A stretch of 14,950 nucleotides of DNA, from positions 1-14,950 of the forward strand of contig JBKPCR010000482.1 in NCBI GenBank assembly GCA_046727435.1, in the 5' to 3' direction. Source of the DNA: CAVPRW01 sp046727435 [NCBI: bacterium] (lineage in GTDB: Bacteria; Tectomicrobia; Entotheonellia; J063). Positions 1 to 5,696 of this stretch are shown in pieces. Both the position numbers and the translations under genes were made by a program. The first letter of the stretch is position 1; every line of letters begins with the position of its first letter. The notes beneath the pieces were generated by a model. That model made no database searches. It worked only from the letters and a program-made list of their open reading frames with translations, and had not been told where the DNA came from.

Positions 1-150
1 CATGCGTTCATGGTCGAGAATGTGCCGCGCTCGGCGGCCATCTTACGGGCAATGCCGGCGCTGGAGGATGGTTGTCTGGTGGCTCCGAAGACCCCTGGCC
101 TTGGACTCGAACTGGATGACACGGCAGTCGCACGCTACCGCGTCGGCTGA
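1..150 (+). CDS. C-terminal end of an enolase-superfamily (mandelate racemase/muconate-lactonizing type) enzyme, partial
   Basis: The frame is open from the first base of the window to a TGA at 148-150 and gives 49 residues; the start lies outside the window. The end reads PGLGLELDDTAVARYRVG, which is the usual tail of sugar-acid dehydratases and cycloisomerases of this superfamily (Pro-Gly-Leu-Gly, an acidic stretch, then A-RYRV). These are cytoplasmic, Mg-dependent enzymes that abstract a proton next to a carboxylate. The catalytic barrel residues are not in the window, so the substrate cannot be told. It runs toward the decayed minus-strand genes that begin at 231, so the two are convergent. 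Family level is fairly safe; anything finer is not. Confidence 0.7.
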   Translation, partial: HAFMVENVPRSAAILRAMPALEDGCLVAPKTPGLGLELDDTAVARYRVG

Positions 151-230
151 ACAAATGGCCATTCGATGATTCCTCAGGTTTTTGATTGTTGAGCGCGACA
201 AACAGAGGGTATGCTGATGTCTTGACGTCC

Positions 231-719
231 TCAGGGCTCTCTTCTGGTCTTCCAAAACAGGTTCTCCGGCCAACGCTGCTCAGTGCCATAGTAGTGCAGT
301 CGATCCTGCAGAAACTGGGTATACAACTTCAGTAGGCTGACATCGTACTGGGGGAGAGCCTCATGGTCTCCGCCGAGGCATCCCACAACCGCCTGACCCG
401 ACTTGAGCCCTGAGTATAAAGCCGACAGAATGCCCTGTGATGATAATGGAGCAAAGGCGATGGCCGCATCTCCGGCAGCCAGCCAGCCCTCACCATTGAA
501 GCGCTCCAGCCGGCTACTTCGAGCAGCCGTCGGCTGCGGTTTCGCGACGGTGGCATACCCATGAGTTTCCAGCTTCCGGGAAATGTGCACAGTGTCCTCA
601 ATCAAGGCCAGAAACCCCTCCCGCGACATCGCCTCTTTGGCCTAAGGGGTTCCCACATCGGTGCAACACGTCACCAGACGCTCGCTCGAAGGCAGTAATG
701 CCGTATGAAACCATCCCTA
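231..719 (-). pseudogene. Remnant of a LodB/GoxB-like FAD-dependent oxidoreductase (halogenase-fold), C-terminal part
   Basis: One minus-strand frame can be read from about 716 to a stop at 231 and resembles the second half of FAD-dependent halogenase-fold proteins of the LodB/GoxB type. It has GWFHTALLPSSERLV, then EGFLALIEDTVHIS, then GWLAAGDAAIAFAPLSSQGI (the conserved Asp of the FAD-binding GD box) and a closing RWPENLFWKTRR. In-frame TAG codons at 717-719 and 642-644 interrupt it. The nucleotide-binding N-terminal half, with its GxGxxG, is missing. The longest uninterrupted piece starts at 629 and has 132 codons. In known pairs LodB is needed to mature the quinone cofactor of LodA, and here a LodA-like fragment lies just upstream in the expected order. 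I read it as a dead gene. The family call rests on remembered motifs, not on a search. Confidence 0.6.
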
Positions 720-799
720 GCCAAGCTGCTGCGCTGTAGGACGGTGTTCTCGGCCGACACTTGAGCCACCTCCTGGCCACTCACATCTCCGGCAGCATG

Positions 800-1099
800 G
801 GGTTTCGATTCCACGTACATGTCTGTCGGAAAGTCGGCATCGTTCGATATCCCTGGCCGGTATTCCACCACGCCGAGATCTCCGTAGCGCTGGATCATGT
901 TGGAGATCTGCTCTAAATAGCTGGTCCCGGGAATTCTGTACCAGGAGGCGCGCTGATTGAACGCCCCCAGTCGCTCCTCGCGCGGCAAGCTGGTGTTCAT
1001 GACCACCTTGGAATCGTGCTCGGTGAGGACCGTGTTGGGGACGTGTGCGGGCCAGAAGGTCGGAATCAGCGGATCATACTGGCTTTCGTAACCGGCCCG
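800..1099 (-). pseudogene. C-terminal fragment of a LodA/GoxA-like CTQ-dependent amino-acid oxidase
   Basis: Reading the minus strand from 1099, the frame gives a segment that includes SQYDPLIPTFWPAHVPN, then LPREERLGAFNQRASW, then MIQRYGDLGVVEYRPGI, ending near YVESKP at about 800. This resembles the C-terminus of LodA/GoxA oxidases, which carry a cysteine tryptophylquinone and deaminate amino acids to make hydrogen peroxide. Roughly 100 residues remain of a family that is several hundred residues long. The upstream side is cut by an AT-rich stretch at 1100-1146 that brings a stop. Downstream the frame runs on to 671 with unrelated sequence. A LodB-like remnant follows, which matches the usual operon order and supports the call. 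A stand-alone product is unlikely. Confidence 0.5.
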
Positions 1100-1479
1100 G
1101 CAAATAGATAATAATATATTATTTTTAAATTATAATATGGATAATAAGCCAAATAGAGAAGGTCAGTGGGGCGTTGCGAGTAGACGCATGCTAGAGGCAA
1201 GCTGCGGTACGCTGAGGAACCCTCTCATACCGAGTCGTGCTGAGGCTATTGCACCTGGGCTTGCCAGGCTTGTCCATAACGTCTATTCAAGGCCAACCGT
1301 TTACGATAGGTGCCCGCGTAGAGCCAGTTACTCTGGCATATGAGCCCCTCCAGAGAGCATGGAAGCGCCTCACCATGACGTATAGCCTCTCAGACGGCCA
1401 GGGGTGCCGATCAACGTTTTTGCGCTGCTGAGTCAGGGCACGCTGTTTCCCCCCTCTCGTACAGGGAAAGAGCGTAGAC
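1100..1479. other. Gene-free stretch with an AT-rich island and a hairpin
   Basis: No convincing gene is seen here. Bases 1101-1146 are almost pure A/T in an otherwise GC-rich window and contain the perfect 14-base palindrome AATAATATATTATT at 1110-1123. The island sits at the exact point where the LodA-like remnant is cut, so it may mark a junction. A 68-codon frame on the + strand from 1137 and a 72-codon frame on the minus strand from 1505 show no family features. The far end holds the hairpin that follows soxA. Confidence 0.6.
1441..1474 (-). terminator. Hairpin just downstream of soxA
   Basis: CGCTGTTTCCC (1441-1451) pairs with GGGAAAGAGCG (1464-1474) at 10 of 11 positions around a 12-base loop. 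It lies 5 bases past the soxA stop codon, where the end of the cluster transcript is expected. No run of T follows on the minus strand, so an intrinsic terminator is possible but not secure; it could also be a 3' stabilising structure. Confidence 0.4.
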
Positions 1480-2310
1480 TCACCGTCGAATGGCTGGCGT
1501 TTCAACCTGAAGGCCGCGGCCGCGCCAGGTCATGAAGAGCTCCAGATTAACATACTCATCCGAACCAAGTGGATAGGGCTCGGCCCGCACGGAAGTGTTG
1601 CACCACTCGAACATACGGTGCGTCGAGCCCAGCGTCTGCCAGGTGAAACGGTAAATAGGGAAGCCGTTGATCTGCCCCTGGCTGATGATGTCGCCGCGCA
1701 ACCGCTGTCCGGCATAGTGCTCATGGCAGTGCGCGCAGGCCATGTCGAGCTGGCCACGGCGCGTATAGAAGAAAGCTTGGCCGGCTTCGAAGAACGGCTG
1801 CGCGGCGCCGTCGATCTGCACACCCAGAGGCATCCCGCGTGATTGAAAACCGATAAAGGCAGAGAGATCGAGCAGCGTCTCGGATTCGTAGGGGTAGGGC
1901 GCCGCCTGCATGTATTGCTCGCGGCAGCGATTGATCTGTTGCTCCAGATTGATGAGCTTACCACGCGTGGGGTCGAAGAGCGGATAGCGTGTCCGCACGC
2001 CGTGCATGCTCGTGGCGGCATCGCCATGGCAGCTGGCACAGGATGTTGCCGCTGCACCGTCGACTTGGCTCCAGCGCTCCCGGCCACGCTCGACCCACAA
2101 CAGGCCAGGATTGGCGAAGTCGTCGTCCTGCAGGCGCTGGTTCTCCTCCGACAAATAGGTGTAGCCGGAGCGTCGACCATCGATGATATAGCGGTTGATC
2201 TCCCCAGCCATCAACGAGTACATCCACACCTGTCCCATGCCTACGACGAGGGCGATCACGCAACACAATGCCCGACGCCAGAGATCGCTTACCTTCTCAC
2301 CGCATGCCAT
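1480..2310 (-). CDS. soxA: SoxA, dihaem c-type cytochrome subunit of the SoxAX complex
   Basis: SoxA and SoxX together oxidatively join thiosulfate, or another sulfur donor, to the carrier SoxYZ in the periplasm. The 276-residue product has a basic, hydrophobic N-terminus (about residues 10-35) fit for export. It has two haem sites, CASCH at 91-95 and CAHCH at 192-196, so it is the dihaem form. Cys129 (INRCR) and Cys237 (EWCNTSVRAEP) sit where SoxA proteins carry their cysteine haem ligands; the second is the active-site cysteine, found as a persulfide in studied enzymes. The start at 2310 has only a weak ribosome site, but the next start codons would remove the signal segment. It is the last gene of the cluster, 105 bases after soxZ and directly before a hairpin. 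Confidence 0.93.
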   Translation of the reverse strand: MACGEKVSDLWRRALCCVIALVVGMGQVWMYSLMAGEINRYIIDGRRSGYTYLSEENQRLQDDDFANPGLLWVERGRERWSQVDGAAATSCASCHGDAATSMHGVRTRYPLFDPTRGKLINLEQQINRCREQYMQAAPYPYESETLLDLSAFIGFQSRGMPLGVQIDGAAQPFFEAGQAFFYTRRGQLDMACAHCHEHYAGQRLRGDIISQGQINGFPIYRFTWQTLGSTHRMFEWCNTSVRAEPYPLGSDEYVNLELFMTWRGRGLQVETPAIRR

Positions 2311-2415
2311 CGGATTTACCGTTTCATCATGCCCATATCACTTATCGCACTGGGAGCTATTGAGGCTTCCCAGGTCATTACTCAGCCCTCGGAATTCAGC
2401 CCTCACCACCCAGCG

Positions 2416-2736
2416 CTATACGACGGTGAGTTCGGCCTCTGCTGTATAGACGGTACCATCGTCGTCGAGCCACTCAAAGTGCAACCGACCGGACTCGGTC
2501 GCGACCGTGTAGAAGGCGAGGTAGGGATTGGCCGCGACGGCGGGATGCCAATCGGCCCGAAACACCTCTGCGCCATTATAAGTGCAGGTGAAGGTATGAA
2601 TGATATGGCGTGGGATCAGTTGTCCCTGGGTGTCGCGGCGATGTCCCGTCTCCATGGGGTGTGAGATCAGTGTCTTGATCTCGATGACTTCGCCCTGCCT
2701 CGCCTGGCTGGGCACGCGGATGCGCGGCTGGGTCAT
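2416..2736 (-). CDS. soxZ: SoxZ, partner subunit of the SoxYZ sulfur carrier
   Basis: SoxZ forms a heterodimer with SoxY and presents the SoxY carrier arm to the Sox enzymes. The product has 106 residues, the normal size, and is an all-beta sequence with no signal peptide, as expected for a protein that leaves the cell bound to Tat-exported SoxY. Typical parts are the N-terminal PRIRVP, the HPMETGHRRD segment and the central FTCTYNGAEVFRADWHPAVA. The ATG at 2736 lies 7 bases after an AGGAGA ribosome site, and the gene starts 12 bases after the soxY stop, so co-translation with soxY is likely. Confidence 0.93.
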   Translation of the reverse strand: MTQPRIRVPSQARQGEVIEIKTLISHPMETGHRRDTQGQLIPRHIIHTFTCTYNGAEVFRADWHPAVAANPYLAFYTVATESGRLHFEWLDDDGTVYTAEAELTVV

Positions 2737-2748
2737 AGCGGATCTCCT

Positions 2749-3246
2749 CTAATCGCTCCAGAGCTCATCAACACAGGCACCGAGCGTCACCACGATGCTG
2801 GCTGCGTCAGAGCGCACCGAGCCATCGTTCATCTCCGCCAGTGCCAACACCGTCTGGGTGCGCGCCAGGCGGACCTGAGTGCTGATCTGAGCCTTCCCTG
2901 CCCGTACCCCTAAATGATAGGTCACCGCTACCGATTCCGGATTGCCTGGCACGAAGATGTGGATGCGCTGGACGTGGTCTTCCAAGGTCATGGAGCTCTC
3001 GACCGTGACCGTCAGTGGTACGGAGTTCCCGGTTTCGGCAATCTTCGGCAGGGTCAGCGTCATGCCGCCCGGTTGTGGTTCGCGCTCGCCGATACGCTGG
3101 CGGATCGCCTGCTGTACTGCTTCCGGCGTAGCCCAGGAATCGGCTGGCCACAGCGCGAGCAGGAGGCCAACGGCCTCAAGCTGCCGTAGCATGGTGCGTC
3201 GACTGATGAGCGCGCTGGGAGTTGTTGAAGAGGGCATTCCATTCAT
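2749..3246 (-). CDS. soxY: SoxY, sulfur-carrier protein with an atypical C-terminus
   Basis: SoxY carries sulfur intermediates on a cysteine near its C-terminus while SoxAX, SoxB and others act on them in the periplasm. The 165-residue product has a twin-arginine signal (SRRTML at residues 15-20, hydrophobic stretch to about 38) and the usual beta-rich domain. The family normally ends in a short Gly-Gly-Cys-Gly-Gly arm. Here the end is LGACVDELWSD: Cys158 is kept, but the flanking glycines are partly lost and seven residues follow. This is not an obvious frameshift, because the stop is followed at once by the soxZ ribosome site AGGAGA. The ATG overlaps the soxX stop by an ATGA-type junction, so translation is probably coupled. 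Confidence 0.9.
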   Translation of the reverse strand: MNGMPSSTTPSALISRRTMLRQLEAVGLLLALWPADSWATPEAVQQAIRQRIGEREPQPGGMTLTLPKIAETGNSVPLTVTVESSMTLEDHVQRIHIFVPGNPESVAVTYHLGVRAGKAQISTQVRLARTQTVLALAEMNDGSVRSDAASIVVTLGACVDELWSD

Positions 3247-3794
3247 GGCGATTGCAGGGTCAACAGATACGCCACAGCATCCTCGATCTGCTGCGCCGTG
3301 AGGATCGGCTTACCGCGATAGCGCTCGTGAACGCGGTGTAATCCCGCGACTCTGTAGTAGGCGGGCATGATGGTGTCCGGATTCAGCGCCTTCGGGTCGA
3401 CGAGGCGCAGACGCAGCTCACCTGCCGAGTAACGGCTGCCAACGCCGTCCAAAGGAGGGCCGATGGTACCATGAAACTGGCGCTGGGGCAACGGCATCGC
3501 ATGGCAGATGAGGCAATCACCCCCTTCGCGGTCGAGCACAATGCGGCGGCCGCGCGCTGCGTCCCCCGACTGGTCGGTGAGCGGTTCGGGGATGGCGCCA
3601 TTGATGATACGATAGCCGACCAGTGCGCCCTGCTCTTGGGCGATGCTCCGTCGTGTCGCTGCGGTCAGAGCAATGGCCATTACTGCTCCCCAGATCATAT
3701 ATTGCCATAGCCAATGTCGGCCATGATCCCGCCGGAAGAGTTTTTCCCCTATACAGGGATAGAGGTTTGGCTGTTTCGGGCTCTTCCTCACCAT
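3243..3794 (-). CDS. soxX: SoxX, monohaem c-type cytochrome subunit of SoxAX
   Basis: SoxX takes electrons from SoxA as sulfur is joined to SoxYZ. The start at 3794 is chosen because a frame running back to 3923 would overlap the fccB end and lacks export features, whereas the ATG at 3794 follows a GGGAGAAGG sequence, although only 2 bases away. The 183-residue product has a long positively charged lead (about 30 residues), one hydrophobic segment at about 32-47, then haem site CLICH at 94-98 and the likely axial Met143 in the DTIMPAYY segment. The segment between them, GTIGPPLDGVGSRYS, is typical of SoxX. An internal ATG at 3698 would give a shorter leader and is a real alternative. The gene overlaps soxY by 4 bases. 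Confidence 0.88.
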   Translation of the reverse strand: MVRKSPKQPNLYPCIGEKLFRRDHGRHWLWQYMIWGAVMAIALTAATRRSIAQEQGALVGYRIINGAIPEPLTDQSGDAARGRRIVLDREGGDCLICHAMPLPQRQFHGTIGPPLDGVGSRYSAGELRLRLVDPKALNPDTIMPAYYRVAGLHRVHERYRGKPILTAQQIEDAVAYLLTLQSP

Positions 3795-3840
3795 GGCCTT
3801 CTCCCAGAGGGAGAGAGATGATTGGGGGGAGGGGATGTAC

Positions 3841-5121
3841 CTAGCGAAAGGTATCGGCGGTGATGTTAGTATACCATGATATAGCGTATTCCGCCTCGAG
3901 AGTTCGGGTCTCAGCGTCGGCATGCAGTGGACTCACACCACTGGAGCCGTCCACGGTGACGATCTTCTCGTCGACCACCCGATAGACCGCCGCTATCGAA
4001 ATGCCGTAATCGGGCGCTACCAGGCTGTAACAGGTATTCATCAGCGCTGGCGCCGGGGCTGCTTCGCCACGCAGCAAGGCCACAACAGCCGCAGCGCAAG
4101 CCTTGGCCTGGTTATTAGCGCTAAAGGCCGATTTCGGCATGGGGTTGGCGATGGCGGCATCGCCGATGATATGGATACCGCCCTGGACCGTTGATTCGAA
4201 GGTGCTGGCCCGCACCGGACACCAGCCCTTGCCATCATCAAGACCAGCGGCGCGGGCGATCGCTGCTGCTTGCTGGGGAGGGATAATGTTTGCTACGGCC
4301 GGCTTGTAATCGTCGAAGTCGGTGGACACCGTGCGGGCGCGAGTATCAATCCGTACCACCCGGCCACTCTGCGACTGGGGTATCCACTCGATCAGGCCGG
4401 GGTAGAGACGCTCCCAGGCGCTGCGAAAGAGCTCCTGCTTGGTAAAGGCGTTCTTGGCATCGAGAATGAGTAGTTTAGAGCGCGGTTTGTGCATTTTGAG
4501 GTAGTAGGCAATTAGGCTCGCGCGTTCATAGGGACCAGGCGGACAGCGATACGGCTCTGCTGGCGCGGCGATGATCACCACACCACCATCTGCCATCGCT
4601 TCGAGCTGTCGACCTAACAGGAACGTCTGCGGGCCGGCTTCCCAGGCATGGGGAAAGAGTTCACTGGCCGCTTTATCGTAACCCTTGATCTCCCCCCAAC
4701 GCAACTCGATACCCGGTGAGAGCACCAACCGATCGTATGCCAGCACGCTGCCGTCCTCGAGCGTGACGCGATGCGCCGTCGGATCGATCGCCGTCGCGCT
4801 GGCATGGACGACGCGCACGCCATGACGCTGACGCAGGCCATCATAGCCATGCGTCACAGATGCCATGTCGCGCAGGCCGGCGATCACGGCGTTGCTGAAT
4901 GGGCAGGAGATGAACTGGCGGCGTGGCTCGACCAGCGTCACCTCAATGGCGGCGTCAGCGCGCCGGATGTACTTCGCGCAGGTCGCACCGCCGAAGCCGC
5001 CACCGACGACCACCACCCGAGCATGGGTTTGCGTCCAGGCCCGATGCACCACCCCAGCAGCAATCGGCAGCCCACCAATGAAGCCGAGAAACTGTCGACG
5101 CGTGAGCCCTTGCACAGCCAT
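3841..5121 (-). CDS. fccB: Flavoprotein subunit of flavocytochrome c sulfide dehydrogenase (FccB/SoxF type)
   Basis: This 426-residue FAD enzyme is expected to oxidise sulfide in the periplasm and pass electrons to a small cytochrome c. It has a Tat signal (TRRQFL at 7-12), the FAD-binding GGGFGG at 40-45, and the two redox-active cysteines of the family, Cys73 in ISCPFSN and Cys193 in YRCPPGPYER. The C-terminal domain NTCYSLVAPDYGISIAAVYR and the tail WYTNITADTF are also those of flavocytochrome c dehydrogenases. The gene starts 33 bases after the stop of a small cytochrome gene, its likely partner, and leads into soxXYZA. FccB and SoxF cannot be told apart from sequence alone; SoxF is known to reactivate the Sox system in some bacteria. 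Confidence 0.92.
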   Translation of the reverse strand: MAVQGLTRRQFLGFIGGLPIAAGVVHRAWTQTHARVVVVGGGFGGATCAKYIRRADAAIEVTLVEPRRQFISCPFSNAVIAGLRDMASVTHGYDGLRQRHGVRVVHASATAIDPTAHRVTLEDGSVLAYDRLVLSPGIELRWGEIKGYDKAASELFPHAWEAGPQTFLLGRQLEAMADGGVVIIAAPAEPYRCPPGPYERASLIAYYLKMHKPRSKLLILDAKNAFTKQELFRSAWERLYPGLIEWIPQSQSGRVVRIDTRARTVSTDFDDYKPAVANIIPPQQAAAIARAAGLDDGKGWCPVRASTFESTVQGGIHIIGDAAIANPMPKSAFSANNQAKACAAAVVALLRGEAAPAPALMNTCYSLVAPDYGISIAAVYRVVDEKIVTVDGSSGVSPLHADAETRTLEAEYAISWYTNITADTFR

Positions 5122-5154
5122 GCCCTCTCACTTGCGGGTCCATACTAGCGCGGT

Positions 5155-5463
5155 TCAACGCCCACGCCGGCCAGCAAAATAGGCTGCCATGGCACTGATC
5201 TCGGCGTCATCGACGCCCTTGGCGATGCGGTTCATCACGGTGCCCTTGCGGGCATCAGCGCGGAACGCCTTCAGCGCCGCGATGAAATCCTCGGCGGACA
5301 GATTGTCGATCGAGGGAATCGCCCCCTGGCTTCGTCCGTCAGAGCCGTGACAGGCGGCACAAGCGTTCGCGAGAGCAGGACCACGTGCCATGGCCGAATC
5401 TGCCGCGGCGGCGCTTAACGGGAACAGTCCAGCGATGAGCCCTATCACAAAGAGGAGGTGCAT
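5155..5463 (-). CDS. Small class I cytochrome c, probable partner of FccB
   Basis: The product has 102 residues: a signal peptide (about 1-21), one haem site CAACH at 35-39 and a likely axial Met77 in GTVMNRIAKG. It belongs to the c4/c553-like group that includes the cytochrome subunits of flavocytochrome c and SoxE-type proteins. The ATG at 5463 is preferred over the TTG at 5466 because it is 5 bases after AAGGGGG. It lies directly upstream of fccB, so it probably takes electrons from that flavoprotein, and perhaps from the quinoprotein and Mo enzyme encoded further upstream. It has one haem, whereas some FccA proteins have two, so I leave the symbol open. Confidence 0.87.
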   Translation of the reverse strand: MHLLFVIGLIAGLFPLSAAAADSAMARGPALANACAACHGSDGRSQGAIPSIDNLSAEDFIAALKAFRADARKGTVMNRIAKGVDDAEISAMAAYFAGRRGR

Positions 5464-5523
5464 CAATACCCCCTTGTTGGCGAGAGGCCTGGCTTTAAAC
5501 CTTCTCTCAGCGGGAGCGGGCCG

Positions 5524-5575
5524 GGATGAGGGGGCCTAACCACTCGATCATGACTGATTGCCCGCCCCCTCATCC
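5524..5575. repeat. Perfect 12-base inverted repeat in the largest gap of the cluster
   Basis: GGATGAGGGGGC (5524-5535) is the exact reverse complement of 5564-5575, with a 28-base spacer. The flanks extend the pairing imperfectly (CCGGG on the left, CCCGG on the right). It lies in the roughly 230-base gap between the Mo-enzyme gene and the cytochrome gene. On the transcript it would make a strong stem that could attenuate or process the message between the alcohol/aldehyde half and the sulfur half. The GATGAGGGGGC wording is also common in dispersed intergenic repeats. Confidence 0.6.
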
Positions 5576-5591
5576 TTTCCCGGCAGGCAAG

Positions 5592-5607
5592 GGAACTGAT
5601 TAGTTCC
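5592..5607. terminator. Short perfect hairpin, possible terminator element
   Basis: GGAACT (5592-5597) pairs with AGTTCC (5602-5607) around the loop GATT. It lies about 90 bases past the Mo-enzyme stop codon and just before the larger inverted repeat. No T run follows on either strand, so a role in termination is only a possibility. Confidence 0.3.
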
Positions 5608-5696
5608 ATCTCAACCGGTTTGCCCCCTTCACCTGGCACCTATGCCTGCATGGGAAGAAGCATTGAAGAAAGGCTAGATCGACATTGCCCTCAGTA

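Noticed and set aside
1137-1505. Small frames of 64-72 codons on both strands in the gene-free stretch
   Set aside because: No ribosome sites, no family likeness and no second copy to support them.
1843-2664. A 273-codon + strand frame opposite soxA and soxZ
   Set aside because: It is antisense to two clear Sox genes, has no ribosome site or family motif, and shows a composition typical of shadow frames in GC-rich DNA.
2749-2790. SoxY C-terminus as a frameshift artefact of the normal GGCGG ending
   Set aside because: The frame that keeps the conserved VTLG-x-C context also ends directly before the soxZ ribosome site, so no shift is needed to explain it.
3795-3923. Longer SoxX start at 3923
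   Set aside because: It would overlap the end of fccB and adds 43 residues without export features; the ATG at 3794 has a ribosome-site-like sequence.
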